Below are positions 1 through 4,824 of a stretch of 5,146 nt of DNA, piece after piece. Made by a program: the position numbers and the translations under genes. The stretch comes from CALCCV01 sp964388665. GTDB taxonomy: Bacteria; Bdellovibrionota; Bdellovibrionia; Bdellovibrionales; Bdellovibrionaceae. Below the pieces are notes generated by a model, which was not told the DNA's origin, searched no databases, and saw only the letters and a list, made by a program, of their open reading frames with translations. The stretch is taken from the NCBI GenBank assembly GCA_964388665.1, contig CAYMBJ010000147.1, positions 1-5,146 of the forward strand, given 5' to 3'. Position 1 is the first letter of the stretch. Every line of letters begins with the position of its first letter.

Positions 1-66
1 CTTCCACAAAAGGGCTCCCTCTTTCAAGTTTCAACTAACTTTGAGATGTCTCCAAAATACCTATAG
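1..66 (+). other. Possible 3' tail of a gene entering from the left edge
   Basis: One plus frame is open from the first base to a TAG at 64-66, giving 21 residues ending in SPKYL, with the plausible protein-like stretch SLFQVSTNFEM. A second plus frame is also open, as far as base 87, so openness alone means little over this length. No start codon or ribosome site is visible because the frame runs off the window. No domain can be assigned. The following 80 bases are AT-rich with a T8 run at 106-113 and stops in the plus frames, which fits an intergenic region. Confidence 0.2.
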
Positions 67-147
67 AATTTTAATTACAAAAGTTTGAGTTGGGTTTGAC
101 TGAGGTTTTTTTTACGGCTTTCTAAATTTATAGGCAATTGTGCTTAA

Positions 148-360
148 TTACCAGGGAGTTTAAAAATTGGTGATTTAAATGAGGATTTAGAAAAGAAGCA
201 AAAAGATGCGATTACTGAGCGAAATAGGCTGGATAAGCAGCCAATGTCAGGCCCCACTGTAGACCTTGCTAAAGCCAGAAAAGAATCTAATGAAAGAGCC
301 AAAAAGTCCTTAGATAAGCATATAGGAAAATTCAATATAGAAAAACCCAGATATACTTAA
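148..360 (+). pseudogene. Charged open frame without a start codon; probable gene remnant
   Basis: This frame is open for 70 codons between a TAA at 145-147 and a TAA at 358-360. The product is very hydrophilic and rich in Lys, Glu, Asp and Arg (for example NEDLEKKQKDAITERNR and AKARKESNERAKKSLDKH), so it is probably helical, and it ends in KPRYT. The composition looks like protein, not random AT-rich DNA. However, the only in-frame ATG is at 244, which would leave 38 residues and has no clear Shine-Dalgarno. A GGGAG at 154-158 lies near a non-standard ATT codon (166). A terminator-like hairpin starts two bases after the stop, which supports a once-transcribed 3' end. A weak TTGACT at 96-101 could belong to a promoter. 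I infer the decayed C-terminal end of a larger gene. A small gene using an unusual start is the alternative. The family is not recognised. Confidence 0.4.
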
Positions 361-361
361 T

Positions 362-386
362 GAGGGCTTCGGCTCGCTCCTCTTTT
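362..386 (+). terminator. Terminator-like hairpin after the 148-360 frame
   Basis: GAGG at 362-365 pairs with CCTC at 379-382 and is followed directly by TTTT at 383-386. Inside, a GC/GC pair can close either a UUCG tetraloop or an eight-base loop with one bulged T. The stem is short and imperfect, but its position immediately after the stop at 360 and the T-run make an intrinsic terminator reasonable. Confidence 0.45.
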
Positions 387-629
387 ACAACAATTTTAGC
401 TTTTTAAAACTGTCCAGTAAGGATGGGCAACGAAGCTATGCAATCACTGGGGTCACTTCATCTCCACTGCGAATTTGCAATCAAGGCAATTGAAATTAAT
501 TCATGCTTTACTAAGACGTATTCACAGTTCCATGAACCCAGAATGCCGATCTGAAGCGCCTACTGCCCGCACATTAAAGTTGATGGTAATTTTCCTATTG
601 GCAAAGCTTTTGCTTTCTTTGGCAGATGA
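387..629. other. Gene-poor stretch between the remnant and the secreted-protein gene
   Basis: I see no gene here that I can support. Two tiny plus-strand frames exist. One, at 423-554, encodes 43 residues; its ATG touches an AAGG with no spacer. The other, at 532-633, encodes 33 residues with a hydrophobic C-terminal half. Neither has a proper ribosome site or a recognisable product. An antisense frame crossing 522-725 would run through the start and ribosome site of the secreted-protein gene and is treated as a shadow. No inverted terminal repeats or tandem repeats were noticed. Confidence 0.5.
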
Positions 630-659
630 TTGACGAAATGATTTGTCAGTAAATATTAC
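630..659 (+). promoter_or_regulatory. Candidate sigma-70-type promoter for the cysteine-repeat protein gene
   Basis: TTGACG at 630-635 matches the -35 consensus at five of six positions. TATTAC at 654-659 matches the -10 consensus at four of six, with an 18-bp spacer. Transcription would start near 666, giving a leader of about 20 nt that contains the AAGGAG at 673-678. The -10 box is weak and ATATTA one base earlier (17-bp spacer) is an alternative, so this is a suggestion from pattern and position only. Confidence 0.35.
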
Positions 660-685
660 CTTATACCCAACAAAGGAGAACTTAT

Positions 686-1096
686 ATGAATAAACTTTTA
701 CTTTCTTTTTGCCTTTTGGCATCACTTTTTACAGTTGATGCTTTTGCTCGCGGATCAAATCAATCCTGCATGGCGGGACGTTTCGGCAGCCAAGGCGTAC
801 TAAAGCAGGTCTACTCTCAGAACGAAAATTCCTACAACCAGGCCTGTAACAAGGCTCTGAACGACTGCTACAGAGAGGTTGGCGGTAATCAGTATTGCCG
901 AATCATCGATGGCGACACTGGAGTGGGCGGCGGCAATGGCCACAATCGAACTTGCATGATCGGTCGCTATGGTAGCCAAGGCATCTTAAAAGAAGTTTTC
1001 AAGCAAAACGAAAACTCATATTCTCGAGCCTGCGAAAAGGCGCGTCGAGCTTGCTACCAAGCAGTGCAAGGGAACCAGTACTGCCAAGAGATCTAA
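686..1096 (+). CDS. Secreted protein with two four-cysteine repeats
   Basis: The gene encodes 136 residues. Residues 1-21 form a clear Sec signal peptide: Asn-Lys, a leucine/phenylalanine-rich core, and an A-F-A cleavage site before Arg22. The mature protein is two copies of a 50-residue unit (residues 25-74 and 87-136), 31 of 50 positions identical, joined by a glycine-rich linker (75-86). Each unit has the exact spacing C-x25-C-x6-C-x9-C (Cys 28, 54, 61, 71 and 90, 116, 123, 133). Shared blocks are GRFGSQG or GRYGSQG, QNENSY, and GNQYC. With eight cysteines outside the cytoplasm, two disulphides per unit are likely. The start is fixed by AAGGAG at 673-678, seven bases before ATG. The gene seems monocistronic, ending at a strong hairpin, with the ABC operon converging on it. 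I do not recognise the family, and no catalytic motif is visible. A secreted, periplasmic or surface binding protein is the most I can infer. Confidence 0.85.
   Translation: MNKLLLSFCLLASLFTVDAFARGSNQSCMAGRFGSQGVLKQVYSQNENSYNQACNKALNDCYREVGGNQYCRIIDGDTGVGGGNGHNRTCMIGRYGSQGILKEVFKQNENSYSRACEKARRACYQAVQGNQYCQEI
758..907 (+). repeat. Cysteine repeat unit 1 (residues 25-74)
   Basis: This is the first copy of the 50-residue unit, with cysteines at 28, 54, 61 and 71. It begins NQSCMAGRF and ends GGNQYCRII. The second copy starts 186 bp downstream in the same frame. Synonymous positions have diverged between the copies, so the duplication is not recent. Confidence 0.85.
944..1093 (+). repeat. Cysteine repeat unit 2 (residues 87-136)
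   Basis: This is the second copy of the unit, with cysteines at 90, 116, 123 and 133. It begins NRTCMIGRY and ends QGNQYCQEI at the C-terminus. Substitutions relative to unit 1 are mostly conservative (F/Y, V/I, Q/E, Y/F), and no indel breaks the alignment. This implies selection on the fold. Confidence 0.85.
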
Positions 1097-1109
1097 GATA
1101 TATCTTTAC

Positions 1110-1155
1110 ACTCTGCTCCACTGACCGGATTGTCCGGTCGGTGGAACAGAGTTTT
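1110..1155 (+). terminator. Long hairpin terminator between convergent genes
   Basis: The arms at 1110-1129 and 1133-1152 form a 20-bp stem with a three-base loop (TTG): 18 Watson-Crick pairs, one G-U and one C-A mismatch. Four Ts (1152-1155) follow on the plus strand, so it should terminate the secreted-protein gene ending at 1096. The minus-strand transcript of the ABC operon, ending at 1155, folds the same structure but has no U-run after it (GTAAAG follows). There it may act more as a 3' stabiliser or a Rho-assisted stop. The T-run overlaps the last base of the operon's final stop codon. Confidence 0.8.
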
Positions 1156-1928
1156 CATCGGGTACTTGTGAACATGGGAGTGCTTTGATAGTGCCTTAGG
1201 CCCCAGCGAAATACGAGCTTTGCCAAAATGGCAAAGAGCATCAGGCTCGCCAGCTCAATGAAGATCAAATTGACGTTGGGGTGCAAAATGAAGTGCGTAG
1301 GGATCACTCCCACCATTGTCATGGGCAGAAAAAACATCACATACTTCCAGCCCCGAAAACGATCAAACACAGGATAAAAATTCAAACCCATAATCACGTT
1401 GATGGCCACATTGGATATGATTTCGGTTCGTCTCAACCAAAATGCGAGGGCGCCAATGAGAACATGCAAAAAGACAAAGGCGGCAAGGGCGCAACAGGCC
1501 ATCAGCGAGACATGAAAACAAAACAGCCAACCTTTTTGCCAAGACAAAACTCCCAACCCCAAAAGACCTAAGAAAATGTCGCCCCAGGCTGTAATTTCTG
1601 AGCGGCTCAATGCCAATTGAATCAAAGCGTCTCGCGGTTGCACCAAGACCAGGTCCAGCTGGCCTTCGTTGATCTGCGCTGCCAAATCTCCCAGGCCACC
1701 AAGCAAAGCATGGAGAACTCCAAAAGCCAGCATGATCAAAAAATTCACCGTCAAAAAGTAATCCTGCTCTTCGCCAACACCTTCGCGATTTGCAAAAAGC
1801 ATGGCCCATAACCCCAGCAAAACGAGAACATTGTTGATGATCATGCCAAGGACGCCCGACCAAAAGTTTGCGGGGGTTGAATATTGGGCCAGAAAGTGAG
1901 CACGAATGTAGAGCCACCAATAAGACAT
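1155..1928 (-). CDS. ABC-2 type permease, COG3694-like (second permease)
   Basis: This is an integral inner-membrane subunit of 257 residues with about six hydrophobic segments (roughly 24-46, 58-79, 116-130, 138-163, 174-187 and 198-240, the last possibly two helices). Family-like motifs are the cytoplasmic INEGQLDLVLVQP loop (86-98), FLPMTMVGVIP (200-210) and the C-terminal FRWGLRHYQS (240-249). They resemble COG3694/ABC2_membrane_6 permeases that pair with COG4586 ATPases. It should form the channel with the preceding permease. The ATG at 1928 overlaps the upstream TGA by one base (TGATG). A GGGGAGG lies only three bases upstream, an unusually short gap that fits reinitiation by ribosomes finishing the upstream gene. 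The frame is open to a farther upstream start at 2027, but that 33-residue extension lies inside the neighbour's coding sequence and is not hydrophobic, so I reject it. The substrate is unknown. Confidence 0.85.
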   Translation of the reverse strand: MSYWWLYIRAHFLAQYSTPANFWSGVLGMIINNVLVLLGLWAMLFANREGVGEEQDYFLTVNFLIMLAFGVLHALLGGLGDLAAQINEGQLDLVLVQPRDALIQLALSRSEITAWGDIFLGLLGLGVLSWQKGWLFCFHVSLMACCALAAFVFLHVLIGALAFWLRRTEIISNVAINVIMGLNFYPVFDRFRGWKYVMFFLPMTMVGVIPTHFILHPNVNLIFIELASLMLFAILAKLVFRWGLRHYQSTPMFTSTR

Positions 1929-2698
1929 CAGCCTCCCCAACTCTGAAATCGCGATTTCCCCATGTGCAGGGCCAAAAGCAACATCAACAGCATCACCAAG
2001 CAAAAGGCGCCAATTCGAAGCAGCCACTCAACAAAACTGATTTCAAAAAAATATCCAAACAGAACATAATGGGCCGGCTGAAAGAAAAGATCACTGCCCG
2101 GCAACTGCAAAAAAATCTCCCTATACGGAGATCCATAGTCTGACAGAGGACCAAACACGCCACCCAAGGCCAAAAAGACTTTGGACACTGGAAGCACAAA
2201 ATAATCGGTTTGTGGAAAACTCAAGCGCAGACTGCTGAACACCGCTACAAAGAGCGCCTGGCAAGGTGCTAAAACAATCAATATGACAAACACTCGCGCA
2301 AAGAAGCTCCACCAATCGGCGGGCTGCCGGCGCGTGAGAACGGCCAATAGAATCAAGACCAAAAGAAATGCCAGGCGGCCCCCAAAAGCACCTCCCATAT
2401 ACGAGAACAGCTCTCGACCAATCCAACTCCGAGGCCTGGCCAAAGACAGGCTAAAGTCCTCGGTGCCATCGCGAATCAATTTGGTTCGCAAGAAGGTCAT
2501 AAAGAGCATTTCAGTTATACCAATGTACAAAAACACGAGCTCAATGGTGAACACCGAGGTGCTGGCGCGAAAGCGAAACCATACCATTGACAACAGATAT
2601 ACGAAAAACCCATAGAGAATGTAGGTGATCAGGGTGGCGCGAAAATCAGAAAAGGGCTCGCGAAAGCGAAACCAAAAAAGATGCAAGTAATAGCTCAC
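1928..2698 (-). CDS. ABC-2 type permease, COG4587-like (first permease)
   Basis: This is an integral inner-membrane subunit of 256 residues. Hydrophobic segments lie near 21-41, 50-70, 108-122, 133-155, 166-183 and 226-245. The cytoplasmic loop FSLSLARPRSW (82-92) matches the conserved 'LxRP' region of ABC2_membrane_6 permeases. The C-terminus, GKSRFQSWGG, is a divergent form of the usual GLRRYxSxG ending. Translation starts with GTG at 2698, whose last two bases and the following A are the TGA of the ATPase gene (GTGA, four-base overlap). GGGAG at 2707-2711 is eight bases upstream. It differs clearly from the downstream permease, so the transporter is probably a heterodimer of two permeases with a dimer of the one ATPase, as is usual for this three-gene arrangement. 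Whether it exports a drug, lipid or other compound cannot be read from sequence. Confidence 0.85.
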   Translation of the reverse strand: MSYYLHLFWFRFREPFSDFRATLITYILYGFFVYLLSMVWFRFRASTSVFTIELVFLYIGITEMLFMTFLRTKLIRDGTEDFSLSLARPRSWIGRELFSYMGGAFGGRLAFLLVLILLAVLTRRQPADWWSFFARVFVILIVLAPCQALFVAVFSSLRLSFPQTDYFVLPVSKVFLALGGVFGPLSDYGSPYREIFLQLPGSDLFFQPAHYVLFGYFFEISFVEWLLRIGAFCLVMLLMLLLALHMGKSRFQSWGG

Positions 2699-3678
2699 GC
2701 AAAGTACTCCCGAACAATCTCTTCGAGTGGAACTTCGCTGATGCGAATGTCAAGCAAGCGCTCGCCATAGGACTGCGACAGATAGGCAAAGAATTCCGAC
2801 ATTGCCAGTTGATCAAGATTGATCTCATAGTTTACCTTCAAAGCCTCATCAGATTTTAGTCTCTGGACTCCCTTTAAAAGAGCCTGATCGTGATTTTCTT
2901 TGAGGTAGCTGGTATTGACCTCTGCTGCAGAGTCTTCATTGGCGCTTAAAAATACAGTCACCCGCCTTACATTCTTAAGTGCGCCCTTTAAATCTGGTAA
3001 GCGACCGTCAAAAAGTTTTTTACCCTGAGCGATCAATATACATCGTGAACATAGGCTTTCAACGTCAGACAGATCATGACTTGTCAGTAGCATCGACGTT
3101 TTATCTTCGCGGCGCCACTGCTTTAGGCTTTCACGCAACTGCCCTTTTGCAATAATGTCCAATCCAATGGTGGGTTCATCAAGCAGAATGACTTTGGGTC
3201 GGTGAATGAGGCTAGCCACCAATTCACAGCGCATTCGCTCGCCTAAAGAAAGCTCACGCGTGCGGCGCTCTAACAACGATAAGATTCCAAAGAGCTCAGA
3301 CAATTCAGCAATCCGCTGACGCTTTTCTTTTCCCGTAACATGATACGTTTCCGCCTGAAGATTCAAGGCCTCTTTTATCTTCATATGAAAAAAGAGTTGC
3401 GACCGAGCGCCGAAAACCAAACCAATATTCTTATTGGCCGCTTTGGAGCCACTGGCATCACCAAAGATTTTGATCGTGCCACTGTCAGGCTTCAATATAC
3501 CACAAAGCATCTTGATCGTTGTCGACTTTCCGGCACCATTGGGTCCCAAAAAAGCCACGCTCTCTCCCACTTCAATGGTAAAATCAATTTCAGCGACTGC
3601 GGGTTGAAAGCTTCCGGGAAACTGCTTTCGCAACCTTTCTGCTGACACGGCAAAATTTTGTTCCGGTTCTGACGGCAT
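2695..3678 (-). CDS. ABC transporter ATPase, COG4586-like
   Basis: This is the cytoplasmic ATPase subunit, 327 residues from the ATG at 3678, that should power the two permeases encoded after it. Visible motifs are Walker A GPNGAGKST (45-53), a Q-loop region VFGARSQLFF with Gln94, the signature LSLGERMRCEL (143-153), Walker B VILLDEP with catalytic Glu168, a D-loop IGLD (171-174), and the H-loop His201 in SHD. The ABC domain ends near residue 225, followed by about 100 residues of the C-terminal extension common in this family. The VFG-x-RSQL and LSLG-x-RMRC forms point to COG4586, not to the general NatA/CcmA type. An in-frame TTG at 3687 is nearer the 5' end, but AAAGGGA at 3688-3694 sits directly against it and is a proper nine bases from the ATG, so ATG is preferred. 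As far as I recall, a cyanobacterial relative has been linked to viologen resistance; that does not fix the substrate here. Confidence 0.92.
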   Translation of the reverse strand: MPSEPEQNFAVSAERLRKQFPGSFQPAVAEIDFTIEVGESVAFLGPNGAGKSTTIKMLCGILKPDSGTIKIFGDASGSKAANKNIGLVFGARSQLFFHMKIKEALNLQAETYHVTGKEKRQRIAELSELFGILSLLERRTRELSLGERMRCELVASLIHRPKVILLDEPTIGLDIIAKGQLRESLKQWRREDKTSMLLTSHDLSDVESLCSRCILIAQGKKLFDGRLPDLKGALKNVRRVTVFLSANEDSAAEVNTSYLKENHDQALLKGVQRLKSDEALKVNYEINLDQLAMSEFFAYLSQSYGERLLDIRISEVPLEEIVREYFA

Positions 3679-3687
3679 TTTTTTCAA

Positions 3688-3694
3688 TCCCTTT
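3688..3694 (-). promoter_or_regulatory. Ribosome binding site of the ATPase gene, overlapping the upstream stop
   Basis: On the minus strand AAAGGGA lies nine bases before the ATG at 3678. Its first two bases are also the last two of the TAA (3695-3693) that ends the small upstream gene. This decides ATG over the TTG at 3687. Because terminating ribosomes release on top of the site, coupled translation of the two genes is likely. Confidence 0.6.
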
Positions 3695-3959
3695 AGTGTA
3701 GAATTTTCTTTTGTCTGATCAGATCATGGAGTCGCAATGAAAACAAATACGGATCTGTCAGTCCAGCATCTGATGATATTTTTACAAAGTAAAGTGAGAA
3801 TTTAGCTCCAACGATGACCGCATCCCACTCCAATGTGCCTGGAGACTGCTTAAATTTATTATGGAGCTCTTTCGATCTAGTTTTTAACTGATATTGTAAC
3901 AGCGAATCCGTTTTTTTTGCTGCCGTCTTGAAGATTTCCAGAACAAATGATGCAGGCAT
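3693..3959 (-). CDS. Small hypothetical protein leading the ABC operon
   Basis: The product is 88 residues with no signal peptide or membrane segment. Residues 3-38 look helical and basic (for example KTAAKKTDSLLQYQLKTRSK). Residues 42-62 look like beta strand (LEWDAVIVGAKFSLYFVKIS), and the end is basic (LIRQKKILH). The stop is 14 nt from the ATPase start, so it should be co-transcribed with the transporter; a regulatory or accessory role is only an inference. The ATG at 3959 has a weak GAAAAG-type ribosome site. The frame continues upstream to other starts (about 4040 and 4154), but those would overlap the divergent lipoprotein gene antisense, so I chose 3959. A run of eight A's at codons 14-17 (plus-strand T8 at 3911-3918) is a possible slippage or sequencing-error point. 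I do not recognise the family. Codon use looks genuine, but a chance frame cannot be excluded. Confidence 0.6.
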   Translation of the reverse strand: MPASFVLEIFKTAAKKTDSLLQYQLKTRSKELHNKFKQSPGTLEWDAVIVGAKFSLYFVKISSDAGLTDPYLFSLRLHDLIRQKKILH

Positions 3960-3981
3960 TTTCTTTTCATTTCTATCGGAT

Positions 3982-3990
3982 TGCCATAAT
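3982..3990 (+). promoter_or_regulatory. Candidate extended -10 promoter for the lipoprotein gene
   Basis: TGC followed by CATAAT (3985-3990, five of six to TATAAT) forms an extended -10 element. No good -35 lies at the right distance (T-rich TCTTTT near 3962), which is tolerated in extended -10 promoters. The transcript would begin near 3997 and include the AAGGGGA at 4014-4020. The element overlaps the -10 proposed for the opposite strand. Confidence 0.35.
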
Positions 3991-4015
3991 TTACAGAGAT
4001 TCAGACATCCATCAA
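3988..4015 (-). promoter_or_regulatory. Candidate promoter of the ABC operon
   Basis: On the minus strand TTGATG (4015-4010) and TAAATT (3993-3988) are separated by 16 bp and match the consensus at four of six positions each. The start of transcription would be near 3981, about 20 nt before the small leader gene. The match is weak. The best support is its position in the only intergenic gap upstream of the operon. Confidence 0.25.
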
Positions 4016-4020
4016 GGGGA
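4014..4020 (+). promoter_or_regulatory. Ribosome binding site supporting the lipoprotein start at 4027
   Basis: AAGGGGA lies six bases before the ATG at 4027 and is the best Shine-Dalgarno near this gene. An ATG at 4023 in another frame is only two bases away, and the in-frame ATG at 4039 is 18 bases away, so 4027 fits best. An AGGGA at 4059-4063 could serve the in-frame ATG at 4072, giving a shorter signal peptide. Confidence 0.5.
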
Positions 4021-4026
4021 ATATGT

Positions 4027-4806
4027 ATGAGAACAATCATGAATCTTTTTTTAGAACTAGGGAAACTCCAAATGCAATCGAAGACAGGAATGAAAGAATG
4101 GTTAAGCTTTGTGACGATGGCATTTCTGGCAACAATGGCGGGCTGTGAATCCACAGAGTCCGAAAACGTAAAGACTCCAGGATTCTATGCGGAGTTTTCG
4201 GTTAAGGCTCTTGAAGGGAATCGTGTTGAATGCTTTGCTAGGTTTCAAGTAGGTGGTCCTGAAGGCACCTATCTGGCACTGAATGCGGGTGACGAGGTGA
4301 CTTGCGAAGGACGATCAATGGAGAAGAAGGTGGATATTCTGGGCCAGGTTTTCTATGCGACTGACCTGAGCTCTGCAGCCGGCGAAGAGGTGCAACTTCA
4401 TTTTTACCGACCCAATGAACCCAAATACGAAACAGTCCTTTCTGTGCCGGAAGATTTTGCGCCACGGCTTGAAAACAATCCAAACGGCGTGATCAGCAAA
4501 AGTTCACCACTGCATGTGAGCTGGAGTCCACCTTCACTAGCGAGCGTCATGACTGTCACCGCTTCGTTTAAAAACCCACAGCGACCTGAATTTTATGGAT
4601 CTCTTCGCGGTGAAGACCGAGCGCCCGAGCAAGGACATTTGTATTTAGGAGTTCCAGCTAATGTCGACACTCAAGGCTCAGTTGGGGAGAACTGGCAAGG
4701 TCATTTGGAATTTCGTCGCTACAACTCCTACACGATGCCCAGCGGACTCAAGGGACGTGCCTTCTCGATACGAACAAAGTCCCTCAACGTGGAGCTCATC
4801 GACTAG
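4027..4806 (+). CDS. Putative lipoprotein of unknown function
   Basis: The product is 259 residues from the ATG at 4027. A hydrophobic segment (residues 25-39) ends in LATMAGC, a lipobox with Cys40 as the probable lipid-attachment site (Met at -3 is less usual). The mature protein then begins with a short polar tether (ESTESENV). The remaining 210 or so residues are rich in short strand-like segments. One Cys pair (69 in VECFARF and 93 in VTCEGRS) could form a disulphide. Another landmark is a WSPP motif (166-169) after LPxDF-like VPEDF (140-144), which suggests two beta-sandwich-like domains. Starting at 4027 gives an unusually long 24-residue stretch before the hydrophobic core. In-frame ATGs at 4072 and 4090 would give more typical lipoprotein signal peptides but have poorer ribosome sites. 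It is divergent from the ABC operon by 67 bp, so a functional link is possible but unproven. The family is not recognised. Confidence 0.75.
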   Translation: MRTIMNLFLELGKLQMQSKTGMKEWLSFVTMAFLATMAGCESTESENVKTPGFYAEFSVKALEGNRVECFARFQVGGPEGTYLALNAGDEVTCEGRSMEKKVDILGQVFYATDLSSAAGEEVQLHFYRPNEPKYETVLSVPEDFAPRLENNPNGVISKSSPLHVSWSPPSLASVMTVTASFKNPQRPEFYGSLRGEDRAPEQGHLYLGVPANVDTQGSVGENWQGHLEFRRYNSYTMPSGLKGRAFSIRTKSLNVELID

Positions 4807-4824
4807 CACGCATACTCATCTTGA

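Noticed and set aside
144..335. A 63-codon minus-strand frame, Ser/Phe/Leu-rich
   Set aside because: It is the antisense of the charged plus-strand frame at 148-360, and its composition is what the complement of a Lys/Glu-rich frame would give. The terminator supports the plus strand.
522..725. A 67-codon minus-strand frame
   Set aside because: It runs through the ribosome site and signal peptide of the secreted-protein gene on the other strand and shows no recognisable protein or ribosome site.
1363..1920. A 185-codon minus-strand frame overlapping the second permease
   Set aside because: It is the same strand in another frame and is rich in Trp, Cys, Arg and Pro. The permease in the main frame has clear family motifs and membrane segments, so this is a shadow.
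1929..2027. A 33-residue N-terminal extension of the second permease, starting at 2027
   Set aside because: It lies wholly inside the upstream permease gene in another frame, is not hydrophobic, and the TGATG junction at 1930-1926 with a purine-rich ribosome site gives a better start.
2283..2615. A 110-codon plus-strand frame rich in Arg, Lys and Thr
   Set aside because: It is the antisense of the first permease; its basic composition comes from the complement of hydrophobic codons.
4023..4148. A 41-codon plus-strand frame starting at an ATG four bases before the lipoprotein start (MYENNHESFF...)
   Set aside because: Its ATG is only two bases from the AAGGGGA site, and it is nested within the lipoprotein gene in another frame. 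It is probably a shadow, though a leader peptide is not excluded.
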